From contig CACDSA010000001.1 in the NCBI GenBank assembly GCA_902555185.1, positions 1 through 64,000 on the forward strand: a stretch of DNA of 64,000 nt. The letters run 5' to 3'. Every line of letters starts with the position of its first letter. The stretch's first letter is position 1. Both the position numbers and the translations under genes were made by a program. Below are positions 29,076 to 38,722 of the stretch, one piece after another. This DNA comes from an uncultured Pelagibacteraceae bacterium (lineage in GTDB: Bacteria; Pseudomonadota; Alphaproteobacteria; Pelagibacterales; Pelagibacteraceae). The notes under the pieces are model-generated. The model saw nothing but the letters and a program-made list of their open reading frames with translations, had not been told where the DNA came from and made no database searches.

Positions 29076-29770
29076 TAACTTTCTATAGGTTTACCTTTTG
29101 GTCTTGCCCCCTCAAGATATTCGCCTTCAATTAAATAATAAAGAGACTCGGCAATATTAGTTATATGGTCTCCAGCTCTTTCTATATTTTTTGTTACAAA
29201 TAATAAATGTGTTGCCATTTCTAAATTTTTTTTGTCTTTTTGTAAATAAGTTGCAACTTCATTCATAGCTAAATTAGTCAAATCATCTACTTGTTCATCT
29301 TTTTTCCAAATTTCAATTGCCTTGTCTTTTGATCTATTGAGATAAGCGTCCAAAGCATCTTTTAATTGTTTTTGTACTAAATCTCCTAACCTTCTAAGAC
29401 TTCCTATAAGTTCGTCAGGTAAATCTACTGGTAGCGGTTTAACTTTTTTAGCTACACTCTTCGCTAGGTCTCCAATTCTTTCTAAATCATGTGAAATTTT
29501 CATTGTTGAAATAGTAATTCTTAAATCAACTGCCATTGGAGCTCTTTTCACTAAAACAGTTGTGATTTGATTATCAATAGTGGATCTTAATTCGTTAATT
29601 TTTCCGTCATTTTTTACAATTTTGTCTACTGATTCTTTATCAACTTTAATAACGGCTGCCATCGCATCTGCCATCTGATTTTCTGTAAGACTACCCATCA
29701 TTACAAGATTATCATTAAGGCTTTGCATCTCCTCTTCGTATGATTTTACTGTATGGCCTGTTCCAGACAT
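29075..29770 (-). CDS. phoU: Phosphate transport regulator PhoU
   Basis: All-helical cytosolic protein of 231 residues linking the Pst transporter to PhoR inhibition. It has the two PhoU repeats, each with the conserved metal-binding E/DxxxD helices (for example DLERIGDLAKSVAK and NIERAGDHITNIAES). Zero-base gap from pstB and one-base overlap with phoB. Confidence 0.95.
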   Translation of the reverse strand: MSGTGHTVKSYEEEMQSLNDNLVMMGSLTENQMADAMAAVIKVDKESVDKIVKNDGKINELRSTIDNQITTVLVKRAPMAVDLRITISTMKISHDLERIGDLAKSVAKKVKPLPVDLPDELIGSLRRLGDLVQKQLKDALDAYLNRSKDKAIEIWKKDEQVDDLTNLAMNEVATYLQKDKKNLEMATHLLFVTKNIERAGDHITNIAESLYYLIEGEYLEGARPKGKPIES

Positions 29771-30544
29771 TTATCCAAATCTCCCTGTAATATAATCTTG
29801 CGTCATTTTATTAGCCGGATTTTTAAATATTTTATCCGTTGAATCTACTTCTATTATTTTTCCAAGATGAAAAAAACCTGTTTTTTGAGAAACTCTTACT
29901 GCTTGTGCCATTGAGTGCGTAACAATTACGATTGTGTAGCTTTTTTTTAAATCATCTATTAATTCCTCTATTTTCGCGGTAGCGATTGGATCTAAAGCAG
30001 AGCAAGGTTCATCCATTAAAATTACTTCAGGATTAACCGATAGTGCTCGAGCAATACAAAGTCTTTGCTGTTGCCCCCCTGACAAACTTGTGCCAGGCTC
30101 ATTTAATCTATCTTTTACTTCATCCCAAAGAGCTGCTTTTTTTAAACTTGTCTCAACTATTTTATCCATTTGATCTTTGTTCTCAGCAGCACCATGTATA
30201 ATTGGGCCATAAGCAATATTATCATAAATACTTTTTGGAAAAGGATTTGGCTTTTGAAACACCATTCCCACTTTTTCTCTAAGTGTAACTACATCAACAT
30301 TTTTTTCATTAATTTCAGCTCCGTCTATTTCAACAGACCCTTCTACTTTACAAATATCAATTACATCGTTCATTCTATTAATGCATCTTATAAATGTAGA
30401 TTTACCACATCCTGATGGACCAATTAATGCTGTTACTTCCTTTTGATTAATATCTAAATTAATATCGAATAAAGCTTGTTTTTTTCCGTAATAAACATTT
30501 AAGTTTTTTGCTTTTATTTTTATTTTTGAATTATTTAATTCCAT
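29771..30544 (-). CDS. pstB: Phosphate ABC transporter ATP-binding protein
   Basis: 257 residues. Walker [10 protein letters not shown] (42-50), Q-loop [14 protein letters not shown], signature LSGGQQQRL, Walker [14 protein letters not shown] and the H-loop [15 protein letters not shown] is specific to PstB. Overlaps pstA by 10 bases. Confidence 0.98.
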   Translation of the reverse strand: MELNNSKIKIKAKNLNVYYGKKQALFDINLDINQKEVTALIGPSGCGKSTFIRCINRMNDVIDICKVEGSVEIDGAEINEKNVDVVTLREKVGMVFQKPNPFPKSIYDNIAYGPIIHGAAENKDQMDKIVETSLKKAALWDEVKDRLNEPGTSLSGGQQQRLCIARALSVNPEVILMDEPCSALDPIATAKIEELIDDLKKSYTIVIVTHSMAQAVRVSQKTGFFHLGKIIEVDSTDKIFKNPANKMTQDYITGRFG

Positions 30545-31797
30545 TTTTTTTCGAATTTTTGTCTAAGATAAACGGCAATGAAATTCATTACAATAAGAAA
30601 GCCAAGCAACATCATAATTGTTGCCGACGTTTTTTCCACAAATCCTCTTTCAGCTTGCTCAGACCATAAGTAAACCTGTACTGGTAAAGATGCTGATGGA
30701 TCAACTGGTGAACTTGGAATATCAACTACAAAAGCGACCATCCCGATAAGAATTAAAGGAGCGGTTTCTCCTAAAGCTTGAGCTAGACCAATTATTGTTC
30801 CAGATAAAGTTCCTGGCATAGCCAGTGGAACAACGTGATGAAACACTGTCTGAAATTTTGAAGCTCCAACTGATAATGCTGCTTCTCTTATCGAAGGTGG
30901 AACAGCTTTTAATGATGCTCTACATGGAATTATTATTCTCGGTAAAGTCATTAGAGATAATGTAATTCCTGCAACTAATGGGGTAGACCTAGGAAATTCC
31001 ATTACACTTAATAATATTCCTAAACCTAAAAGACCGTAAACTATTGATGGTACTGCTGCTAAATTATTAATATTAATTTCTATAAAGTCGGTTATTTTAT
31101 TTTTTGGAGCAAACTCTTCCAGATAAATTGAAGCCATTATAGCTATTGGGAAAGACAAGATTAAACAAATTATAATTGTAAAGAATGATCCCATTAAAGA
31201 ACCTCCTATACCAGCTAACTCAGGATCTCTAGAATCTCCTTTGGTAAAAAGATAATTATTAAACTTTTTATCAATTTTTTCTTTTTCAATTAAATTGTCA
31301 TAAATATTTAATTGATAATTGCTAACTCGTCTTCTGTCCTCTGGTAAATCTCTAGGAAAATTTCCTTTATTCAGCTGATCAATATCATCGGATGCTGTGA
31401 TTTTGACTAGAACAATTTGATCAATTTTATTCGGGTTTTTAATTAAAAAATCTTTAATCTCAAATTCATAATCAGGGCTAAACAATCTTAAAATTTGTCT
31501 TTCTTCTTTAGAATCTTTTGCAGGATATATTTTTAAAAGACTTTCTACAGCTAAATCATAGAAATCTGCATCTTTTAGAGAATTTTGATTAATTGGACCC
31601 TCTAATTCTAGAAGAGAGGAGTCGTAATTTACTGCGACTTCTATCATCGTTCTACTGAAAGCTGAACTTCCCTTAGAAAAAATATTTTGAACAAGAATTA
31701 ATACAAAGATAACTGCTAAACTGACAGAGATTAAGCCGTACATCTTAAATCTTTTTTCTGCTCTATATCTTTTTTTTAACCTTTGCTCTTTAGTCAT
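30535..31797 (-). CDS. pstA: Phosphate ABC transporter permease PstA
   Basis: Membrane permease. The frame opens at a TTG at 31821, but the ATG at 31797, preceded by AGAGA, is preferred; this gives 420 residues and an 8-base overlap with pstC. An N-terminal helix is followed by a large extracytoplasmic region (about 65-200) typical of alphaproteobacterial PstA, then the transport domain with the [25 protein letters not shown] loop contacting PstB. Confidence 0.94.
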   Translation of the reverse strand: MTKEQRLKKRYRAEKRFKMYGLISVSLAVIFVLILVQNIFSKGSSAFSRTMIEVAVNYDSSLLELEGPINQNSLKDADFYDLAVESLLKIYPAKDSKEERQILRLFSPDYEFEIKDFLIKNPNKIDQIVLVKITASDDIDQLNKGNFPRDLPEDRRRVSNYQLNIYDNLIEKEKIDKKFNNYLFTKGDSRDPELAGIGGSLMGSFFTIIICLILSFPIAIMASIYLEEFAPKNKITDFIEININNLAAVPSIVYGLLGLGILLSVMEFPRSTPLVAGITLSLMTLPRIIIPCRASLKAVPPSIREAALSVGASKFQTVFHHVVPLAMPGTLSGTIIGLAQALGETAPLILIGMVAFVVDIPSSPVDPSASLPVQVYLWSEQAERGFVEKTSATIMMLLGFLIVMNFIAVYLRQKFEKKWN

Positions 31798-33169
31798 ATT
31801 TTTCTCTGTATTTTTTAACAACTCTCAATGCGATATAATTTAAAATTAATGTTGCGATAAATAATGTTAATCCTAATGCGAATGCAGCTTGTGTTTTAGG
31901 ACTATCAAATTCTTGGTCTCCCACTAGTATCATAACAATTTGAGTTGTGATGGTTGTAGTGGACTCAAGAGGATTTATAGTTAGGTTTGCCGCTAAACCT
32001 GCAGCCATTACTACGATCATAGTTTCTCCAATAGCTCTTGAGACCGCTAAAAGAATAGATCCAATTATTCCTGGTAAAGCTGCTGGTATTACAACTTTTT
32101 TTATAGTTTCAGATTTAGTAGCACCTATTGCGTAAGATCCCTCTCTTAAAGATTGCGGAACCGAATTAATAACATCATCAGATAAGGAAGATATGTAAGG
32201 AATAATCATAACTCCCATGATCAATCCAGCTGCAAGTGCACTTTCTGATGAAACAGTAAGACCCAAACTCTCACCAAACGTTCTAAAGAAAGGTCCAACA
32301 GTTAAAGCAGCAAAAAAACCGTAAACCACAGTTGGTATACCAGCTAAGATTTCGATAATTGGTTTAGAATATTTTCTAACTTTCGTTGAAGCATATTCAG
32401 CTAAATATATTCCAGAAAATAAACCTATTGGTACGGCAACACACATAGCAATTAAAGCGATGAATGCAGTACCTGCAAATAAAGGCACAGAACCAAAAGC
32501 ATCTTGAAGCTCTAAAAGTTCTTCAGGAGTTATAGCAGATGCATCCCTTACGAAAGCACGTTGGGGACTCCAAGAGGTACCAAATATAAATTCGAATATG
32601 TTTATCGTAGAAAAAAACTTTAGACTTTCAAATAACAGAGATACAATTATCCCTACTGTTGTCAAAATTGCTACTAAAGAAGAGGTAAATAATAAAACTT
32701 TTAGTATTATCTCAACATCATCTCTGGCTTTATTGTTATTTTGAATTTTTCTGTATGCAAAAGTTAGAGAGCCAATTAACGCCGCAGCTATAATTACAAT
32801 TTTTGAATTTTGGGCAATAATATTAATTGAAGAGTACTTTATTGAAGCTGCTTTAATTTCATTTGTTATCTCACCTGAAAAATTTCCATTAAAAAATGAT
32901 AATGTTTGCTCATAAAATAAGTCTTTAGACTCAATTTGAGGAAAATTATTAAGTATCAAAACTTTGATGATTGCGGGTTCAAACAGTGACCAACATCCAA
33001 AAATAATTAAGGCCGGTAAGCCACACCATAAAGATAAATAATAACCATAATAAGCGGGAAGCGCTTTTAGTTTAATATTTTGAGTAACTAACTTACGAGC
33101 TTCAGATCTACCGAAAAAATAACTTGAAAGGCAGAGAATTAAAATTACTCCCGCAATTAAAGAATTCAT
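31790..33169 (-). CDS. pstC: Phosphate ABC transporter permease PstC
   Basis: 459 residues, longer than the roughly 310 of E. coli PstC because of an N-terminal extension with extra membrane helices and a periplasmic segment, as in other alphaproteobacteria. The permease core has GTSWSPQRAF, EYASTKVRKYSKPIIEILAGIPTVVYG and the EAA loop REGSYAIGATKSETIKKVVIPAALPG. Separated from pstS by a terminator-like hairpin. Confidence 0.95.
   Translation of the reverse strand: MNSLIAGVILILCLSSYFFGRSEARKLVTQNIKLKALPAYYGYYLSLWCGLPALIIFGCWSLFEPAIIKVLILNNFPQIESKDLFYEQTLSFFNGNFSGEITNEIKAASIKYSSINIIAQNSKIVIIAAALIGSLTFAYRKIQNNNKARDDVEIILKVLLFTSSLVAILTTVGIIVSLLFESLKFFSTINIFEFIFGTSWSPQRAFVRDASAITPEELLELQDAFGSVPLFAGTAFIALIAMCVAVPIGLFSGIYLAEYASTKVRKYSKPIIEILAGIPTVVYGFFAALTVGPFFRTFGESLGLTVSSESALAAGLIMGVMIIPYISSLSDDVINSVPQSLREGSYAIGATKSETIKKVVIPAALPGIIGSILLAVSRAIGETMIVVMAAGLAANLTINPLESTTTITTQIVMILVGDQEFDSPKTQAAFALGLTLFIATLILNYIALRVVKKYREKYD
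31797..31808 (-). promoter_or_regulatory. Ribosome-binding site deciding the pstA start
   Basis: Minus-strand AGAGA shortly before the ATG at 31795-31797 supports this start over the TTG 24 bases upstream. It lies in the last codons of pstC, consistent with translational coupling. Confidence 0.4.
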
Positions 33170-33231
33170 GATCTTTATGTAGATGAGTAATGTTACAGAT
33201 TTGTTAAATATTTAAACTTTAAATTGAGAAT

Positions 33232-33263
33232 AAAAAAAAAGGCCGAATAATCGGCCTTTTTTT
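33232..33263 (-). terminator. Hairpin with T runs on both sides between pstS and pstC
   Basis: GGCCGA (33241-33246) and TCGGCC (33251-33256) with an ATAA loop, flanked by nine A and seven T. This is a strong intrinsic terminator in both orientations. It lies 23 bases after the pstS stop, so partial termination would leave more PstS than membrane components, a common arrangement for binding proteins. Confidence 0.88.
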
Positions 33264-33279
33264 CATTAATTAACAACTT

Positions 33280-34296
33280 TTACTTGAGGTTGATTGTAAC
33301 TAAGTCTTTTGCTGCAGTTCTAGTAATTTTATACTTATCACTAGCTAGTGGCACTAATCCAATATCAGTTAAGTAACCTCTAGATCCCATAGCTTTTTTT
33401 GAAGTGAATGCATCTAAAAATTCTTTTAGACCAGGGACTACTCCAACGTGAGCTTTTTTTGCATAAAAGAATAATGGTCTTGCTATTGGATAAGAATAAT
33501 CTTGAATCCCTTCTAATGAAGGTTTTACCCCATTAATAGCCGCTGCTTTTATTTTGTCTTTGTTTGCTAAATAATAACTATAGCCAAAGAAACCATAAGC
33601 ATCAGGATTTGCTGCAAGTTTTTGTACAATTAAAGTGTCGTTTTCACCTGCTTCAACCGCGTAACCATCTTCTCTCATTTTTGCACATTCTTTTTTAGAT
33701 TTATCACCAAATAAAGATTTAGCTTCTTTTGAACAACCTTTATTCATTACCAATGAATTCCAAGCATCTCTTGTTCCAGATGTTGGGGGTGCAATTAAGA
33801 TTTCAATTTTTTTACTGGGTAAACTTGCATCTATATCACTCCATTTTTTATATGGGTTTTCTACTAATTTACCATTAACATCTACTTTTGCTGCTAAAGC
33901 TCTCCAAAGTTGCTCTTTTGTGAAATTTGCGTCAGGTGATTTTACTGAGTGAGAAAATGTTATACCGTCATTTCCTACAACTACTTCTATTATATCTTTT
34001 ACACCATTTTTTTCACATAAAGCCTTTTCTTTAGATTTAATTGCTCTTGAAGCATTAGTGATGTCTGGGTGGTTTACTCCAATACCAGCACAAAATAATT
34101 TCATTCCGCCACCAGTACCAGTACTTTCAATTACTGGGGTTTTAAAACTACCTTGTTTTCCAAATTTCTCAGCAACTACTGTTGCATATGGGTAAACTGT
34201 TGAAGAACCTACAATTTTAATTTGGTCTCTTGCTTGTGCGTATGAAGCAAAAGAAAGAATAACAATAACTGCTACTATGTTTTTAATTATTTTCAT
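33280..34296 (-). CDS. pstS: Phosphate-binding periplasmic protein
   Basis: 338 residues. Signal peptide 1-22 ending YAQA, then GSSTVYPYATVVAE, ESTGTGGGMKLFCAG, NDGITFS and APPTSGTRDAW, all PstS phosphate-site motifs. The ATG is preceded by AAAAGGAGAT. First gene of pstSCAB-phoU-phoB and preceded by a candidate PhoB box. Confidence 0.96.
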   Translation of the reverse strand: MKIIKNIVAVIVILSFASYAQARDQIKIVGSSTVYPYATVVAEKFGKQGSFKTPVIESTGTGGGMKLFCAGIGVNHPDITNASRAIKSKEKALCEKNGVKDIIEVVVGNDGITFSHSVKSPDANFTKEQLWRALAAKVDVNGKLVENPYKKWSDIDASLPSKKIEILIAPPTSGTRDAWNSLVMNKGCSKEAKSLFGDKSKKECAKMREDGYAVEAGENDTLIVQKLAANPDAYGFFGYSYYLANKDKIKAAAINGVKPSLEGIQDYSYPIARPLFFYAKKAHVGVVPGLKEFLDAFTSKKAMGSRGYLTDIGLVPLASDKYKITRTAAKDLVTINLK

Positions 34297-34324
34297 ATTT
34301 ATCTCCTTTTTTAAACATAGCTAA

Positions 34325-34381
34325 AATATAATCTTTCAAAGTTATTGATTTATTAAACAAATATTAAATTTTTGTTACAAA
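34325..34381 (-). promoter_or_regulatory. Candidate PhoB box and -10 region upstream of pstS
   Basis: Reading on the minus strand there are four consecutive 11-base units from 34381 down to 34338, each carrying TAAC or TAAT at the same offset (units TTTGTAACAAA, AATTTAATATT, TGTTTAATAAA, TCAATAACTTT). An 11-base period is the spacing of PhoB half-sites. A TATATT -10 hexamer follows at 34325-34330 with no -35 hexamer, as expected for a PhoB-activated promoter. The match to the CTGTCAT consensus is degenerate. Confidence 0.5.
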
Positions 34382-34400
34382 CCTAACTTTTTAGTTGAAT

Positions 34401-35441
34401 TTATAAACTGATTGGAAAAACTAAGGAAATACTGGTACCTTTATTTAATTCGCTTGTAATAGACATTTCTGCTCTATGTTGATTCACTATATGTTTTACT
34501 ATTGCTAAACCTAAACCAGTTCCTCCAACTTCTTTGCTTTTAGCAGGATTTACTCTAAAAAATCTCTCAGTTATCTGGGGTATGTTTTCTTTAGATATCC
34601 CAATACCTTCATCCTCGACTATTGCATGAAAATTATTATCTTTAGATTTAGTAGTTATTTTTATTTTCTTATTTTTTTCACTATATTTTATTGCGTTATC
34701 TATAAGATTATTAAAAACCTCAATTAACCTGTTTCTATCGCCATTAATTTTTATATTGTCTGATTGTTTATCGAAACTACAGCTCATATTATTTTTTTTT
34801 ATGATTTCTTTATTTAAATCAATTGAGTGAGAAATAATCTCATTTAAATCCACTTTTTCACTCGGTCTTATATGTTCTTGAAGTTCTATTCTTGAGAGAG
34901 ATAAAAGATCATTTACAATACTTTCCATCCTTGAAGTTTGTTGAAGAACAACTGGTAATATTTTTTTTTGACTTTCTAAATCTTTAGACGCATGACCATT
35001 ATTGATTGTTTCAAGACCAAGTTTAATACTTTGCAAAGGCGTTCTAAGTTCGTGAGAGACGTTCGCAACGAAATCAGATTTGAGTTTTTGAACTTTAATG
35101 ATATCAGTCAAATCTTTAAAAAAGATTATTACACTATCACTCGTATTTAATAAATTTTTTGGTCCAGGCATGACACTTACTTTATAATATTGGAAATTAG
35201 GGGCCTTGATTTCAATATCCAAGATCCCGCCTTGATTTTTTTCCAATGATTTATCGATCTGATCTAACAATTCCGCATCACGCACAATACTTGAAATATT
35301 TTGACTCTCAATATTAGATCCAAAACGAGTTTTAGCACTTTTATTTGCAAAGTTAATTGTTTTAAATTTATCTATTACTATAACTTGATCAGGTAAATCA
35401 TTTAGAAATTTAATCTCTTTTAAAGACTCACTCATTGTCAT
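34401..35441 (-). CDS. phoR: Phosphate regulon sensor kinase PhoR, without its own membrane segment
   Basis: 346 residues: a PAS-like domain (about 8-110), HisKA with the phospho-acceptor FVANVSHELRTPL (His130), and a HATPase domain with NLIDNAIKYS, DEGIGISKENI and GGTGLGLAIVKH. Unlike E. coli PhoR it has no N-terminal membrane helices. A single-helix membrane protein of 80 residues is encoded immediately upstream with a 14-base overlap. Assigned PhoR from position next to pstS; the partner is presumably PhoB at 28392. Confidence 0.88.
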   Translation of the reverse strand: MTMSESLKEIKFLNDLPDQVIVIDKFKTINFANKSAKTRFGSNIESQNISSIVRDAELLDQIDKSLEKNQGGILDIEIKAPNFQYYKVSVMPGPKNLLNTSDSVIIFFKDLTDIIKVQKLKSDFVANVSHELRTPLQSIKLGLETINNGHASKDLESQKKILPVVLQQTSRMESIVNDLLSLSRIELQEHIRPSEKVDLNEIISHSIDLNKEIIKKNNMSCSFDKQSDNIKINGDRNRLIEVFNNLIDNAIKYSEKNKKIKITTKSKDNNFHAIVEDEGIGISKENIPQITERFFRVNPAKSKEVGGTGLGLAIVKHIVNQHRAEMSITSELNKGTSISLVFPISL

Positions 35442-35670
35442 CTTTTTTTTTATTCTGAATTTTATCGTAAAGATCTTTTAAGTCTTCCTCAGAAAGATCT
35501 TTTCTTTTTAATTCATCTAAAATATCTTCATCCTCTTGCTTAAGTTTATCTTTTCTTTGTTCCTCTTTAACCTCACCTCTAGCATCAAACCCTGCTTTAA
35601 TAAATTTTGCCGATACAAGAATAACAATGATTGCAATGATGCCTGCTAGTGATAAAAACAATAAAGTCAT
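35428..35670 (-). CDS. Small single-helix membrane protein coupled to phoR
   Basis: 80 residues: one N-terminal membrane helix (about 2-24), then a strongly charged, probably coiled-coil tail rich in Glu, Lys and Asp. It overlaps phoR by 14 bases, so translation is coupled. I do not recognise a family. It may supply the membrane anchor missing from PhoR, but that is inferred only from position and topology. Confidence 0.65.
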   Translation of the reverse strand: MTLLFLSLAGIIAIIVILVSAKFIKAGFDARGEVKEEQRKDKLKQEDEDILDELKRKDLSEEDLKDLYDKIQNKKKDDNE

Positions 35671-35701
35671 TATTGAGTTATACCTGATATTTGATGATGT
35701 G

Positions 35702-35839
35702 TTAAATGAGTTTCGTTAGTATGTAAATTTGTAGCAAAAGTATTAAAAAAGGTAGGATAGTTCTAATCAGCTCCATTGTATGGTTATATTCATCAAGTTT
35801 TCTCTCTAACCAGTTTCTTTGATATTTTTTTTTTGCCAT
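35702..35839 (-). CDS. Candidate 45-residue single-pass membrane microprotein
   Basis: ATG at 35839, stop at 35702. The N-terminal half is basic and polar (MAKKKYQRNWLERKLDEYNH), followed by a hydrophobic helix (about 28-42) and a short basic end. It fills most of the 213-base gap between the phoR unit and ugpQ. The orientation matches its neighbours and the composition is protein-like, but the upstream sequence has no clear Shine-Dalgarno. Conservation would decide. Confidence 0.5.
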   Translation of the reverse strand: MAKKKYQRNWLERKLDEYNHTMELIRTILPFLILLLQIYILTKLI

Positions 35840-35883
35840 GGGTTTATTTACACGATGATAAATATATTTTCAAGTTTTCAGGC

Positions 35884-36816
35884 TTAAAACCAAGAGATAT
35901 TTTTGGATTTACAAATTTCTTGAACTTTTTTTGGATAGTCAGTGATAATTCCATCAACTCCGTACTCGATCATCCTAATAATATCTTTTTCTCTATTCAC
36001 TGTCCAAACACAAGTAGCTAAACCATGTTTGTGTGCTAATTCTACATTTTGTTTAGTCACATCACGGTAAAAAACACTCCATACATGTCCCTCTAATGAT
36101 TTAATAATATTTGGTAGCAAAAATAATTCTTCCAAAGGATAATTTTTAACCATCCATGGAGAGTTTTCGTAGATATTCTTTTTAGTTATTGAGAGTCCTT
36201 GTTGAAGAGTAATAAATCCTCTTAGGATATTTGGGTTTTGTTTTTTAAGCGCATACAAAATTCTAAAATCATAAGAAGTGATTAAAGTTCTGTCCTCAAG
36301 TTTAAAATCTTTTATATCTTTAAGGACCAAAGAAACCATTTTCTCTGGATCTGGTGTTACATTTTCTTGTGTAGGAGTTGATTTAATTTCTAAATTTAAA
36401 AATACATCTTTATATTTATCTTCCGTCACTAATTTAAAGAAATCAGTTAATTTTGGTATTTTTTCTCCTGTGATAGGTTTTTGATCTTTAAATCTTTTTG
36501 CGTACTTTGTTTCGGGCTTTACACTTCCGATAGTATACTTGCTAATTTCTTCATAAGTGAGTTCTACTAATTTCATGCTTTTATCTGTGATCCAGTTCCC
36601 TGAAGCATCTTTAACTAAATCAGGATTTAATCTGTAATCATGAAATATTGTTGGAATATTATCTTTTGAAATTACAACATCAAACTCAACAGCTTTGATA
36701 CCAAGATCAAATGTATATTTAAAACCAGAGATTGAGTTTTCAACAATATCGCCTCTAGCTCCTCTGTGGCCGTAAATTCTTATGTAGTTAGGTTTCGTTA
36801 AAAATGGATTGATCAA
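35884..36816 (-). CDS. ugpQ: Glycerophosphodiester phosphodiesterase
   Basis: Hydrolyses glycerophosphodiesters to glycerol-3-phosphate and an alcohol. 310 residues: YGHRGARGDIVENS (His17, Glu26), AVEFDVVIS (Glu44, Asp46) and the catalytic FHD (His59), then VWTVNREKDI and the DGIITDYP ending. TTG start at 36816 overlapping the ugpC stop as TTGA. No signal peptide, so cytosolic, acting on diesters imported by UgpBAEC. Confidence 0.93.
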   Translation of the reverse strand: MINPFLTKPNYIRIYGHRGARGDIVENSISGFKYTFDLGIKAVEFDVVISKDNIPTIFHDYRLNPDLVKDASGNWITDKSMKLVELTYEEISKYTIGSVKPETKYAKRFKDQKPITGEKIPKLTDFFKLVTEDKYKDVFLNLEIKSTPTQENVTPDPEKMVSLVLKDIKDFKLEDRTLITSYDFRILYALKKQNPNILRGFITLQQGLSITKKNIYENSPWMVKNYPLEELFLLPNIIKSLEGHVWSVFYRDVTKQNVELAHKHGLATCVWTVNREKDIIRMIEYGVDGIITDYPKKVQEICKSKNISWF

Positions 36817-37868
36817 TTAATCCTCAAATCAGTATTAGTATCAAACAGGTGTAGTTTATCATTTTGAATGGAAAGATTAATATTTTTTCCAATAGTGTCT
36901 TCTTTAACAACACCTGAGATACTTGCAACTAAAATTTCATTACTATTTTCAAGTTTACCATGAATAAGTGTGTTGGCTCCGATTAATTCTACAAGTTCAA
37001 CTTTTAACTTGATTGGACCATTTTGATCTAATTCAAAATCTTCAGGTCGCATACCTATATTAACAGGTCCATTAAATTTTGAATTCACTGAAAGTGAAGC
37101 TTTGTTTGCCAAAATCAATTGGTTGCCTCCACAATTACCTTTTAAAATATTCATTGCTGGGCTTCCGATAAATTGAGCCGTGAATAAAGTTTTAGGTTTC
37201 GTATAAACTTCTAAAGGTGTTCCAATATGTTCTACATTACCTTCGTTCATTACAATCATACGATCAGCTAAAGTCATCGCTTCAACTTGATCATGTGTTA
37301 CATAAAGAGAAGTAGTTTTTAATTGAGTTTGAAGTTTTTTAATCTCTAATCTCATTTGAACTCTTAATTTCGCATCAAGGTTTGATAATGGTTCATCAAA
37401 TAAAAAAGCCACTGGGTTTCTAACAATGGCTCTTCCCATAGCAACTCTTTGTCTTTGTCCACCAGATAATTGATTGGGTTTTCTCTCTAATAATTCTCCA
37501 AGCTCTAAAATTTCAGCAGCTTTTTGAACTCTAGACTCAATTTCTTCTTTTGGTACTTTCGCAATTTTTAAACCATAGGCCATGTTACCAAAAACAGTCA
37601 TATGAGGATAAAGAGCGTAATTTTGAAATACCATTGCAATATTTCGCTCCATGGGTTCAAGCTCGTTTACTTTTTTATTATCAATTAAAATATTTCCTTC
37701 ATTAGCATCTTCTAAGCCTGCCACCATTCTTAATAAAGTTGATTTTCCGCAACCTGATGGTCCAACTATTACAATCAGCTCACCATCTTTAACGTCAATA
37801 CTAAGATCATGAATAACCTGCGTTTTTCCGAAAGATTTCTTTAAATTTTGTAAACTAATTTGAGACAT
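36813..37868 (-). CDS. ugpC: Glycerol-3-phosphate ABC transporter ATP-binding protein
   Basis: 351 residues. Walker [10 protein letters not shown] (37-45), Q-loop FQNYALYPHM, signature LSGGQRQRV, Walker B FLFDEPLSNLDA and the H-loop THDQVEA, then a C-terminal TOBE domain (NIGMRPEDFEL). This is the MalK/UgpC family; the specificity call rests on the surrounding ugpB-A-E-Q genes. One-base overlap with ugpE. Confidence 0.94.
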   Translation of the reverse strand: MSQISLQNLKKSFGKTQVIHDLSIDVKDGELIVIVGPSGCGKSTLLRMVAGLEDANEGNILIDNKKVNELEPMERNIAMVFQNYALYPHMTVFGNMAYGLKIAKVPKEEIESRVQKAAEILELGELLERKPNQLSGGQRQRVAMGRAIVRNPVAFLFDEPLSNLDAKLRVQMRLEIKKLQTQLKTTSLYVTHDQVEAMTLADRMIVMNEGNVEHIGTPLEVYTKPKTLFTAQFIGSPAMNILKGNCGGNQLILANKASLSVNSKFNGPVNIGMRPEDFELDQNGPIKLKVELVELIGANTLIHGKLENSNEILVASISGVVKEDTIGKNINLSIQNDKLHLFDTNTDLRIN

Positions 37869-38722
37869 TATTTATCGCTTTCTAATAATCCTTTAACAAA
37901 AAACTTTTGCATACTTATTACTACTATTACTGGTGGTACCATAGCTAACATCGCGGTTGCCATAACCGTTGGCCAGTGTGCATAATCATCTCCAGTTGGT
38001 ATCATTGAGTCTATCGCCATTACAATAGTTCTCATGTCAGGATCGGTTGTCATTAATAATGGCCATAAATATTGGTTCCAACCAAAAATAAATAAAATAA
38101 CAAATAAAGCTGCGATATTAGTCTTGCTAATTGGAACTAATATATCAAAAAAGAAACGCATTGGACTACATCCGTCCATTCTAGCTGCTTCAACCATTTC
38201 ATCAGGTATAGTCATAAAAAATTGTCTAAATAAAAAAGTTGCCGTAGCTGATGCAATTAAAGGGAAGATTAATCCAGTGTAAGAATTTAATAGATTTAAA
38301 TTTGCAACAACTTCATAAGTCGGCACTATTCTTACTTCTACTGGAAGCATTAGAGTTATAAAGATTAACCAAAAACATAAATTTCTGAATGGGAATCTAA
38401 AATAAACAAATGCAAAAGCTGACAATAATGAGATAATAATTTTTCCAACTGTAATACCGATTGCCATGATTGCTGAGTTCATCATCATTTTTATTACAGG
38501 AACTTTGGCTCCATATCCCTCTGGTGAACCTCTAAATAATGCATTAGCATAATTTTCAAAGAATTCTGTTCCTGGTAGCATTGGTAATGGGGGATAAATA
38601 ATTGCATCTTGTGTTACAGTGGATGCAACGAAAGTTAACCAAACTGGAAAAAATATAAATAACACACCAAGAATTAAACCAAGGTGAGTTAACCAATATC
38701 CCGATTTCTTTTTCTCAACCAT
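37868..38722 (-). CDS. ugpE: Glycerol-3-phosphate ABC transporter permease UgpE
   Basis: 284 residues, six membrane helices. The EAA loop is EAARMDGCSPMRFFFDILVPISKTN, and WPLLMTTDPDMRTI matches UgpE. One-base overlaps on both sides with ugpC and ugpA give tight coupling. Confidence 0.93.
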   Translation of the reverse strand: MVEKKKSGYWLTHLGLILGVLFIFFPVWLTFVASTVTQDAIIYPPLPMLPGTEFFENYANALFRGSPEGYGAKVPVIKMMMNSAIMAIGITVGKIIISLLSAFAFVYFRFPFRNLCFWLIFITLMLPVEVRIVPTYEVVANLNLLNSYTGLIFPLIASATATFLFRQFFMTIPDEMVEAARMDGCSPMRFFFDILVPISKTNIAALFVILFIFGWNQYLWPLLMTTDPDMRTIVMAIDSMIPTGDDYAHWPTVMATAMLAMVPPVIVVISMQKFFVKGLLESDK

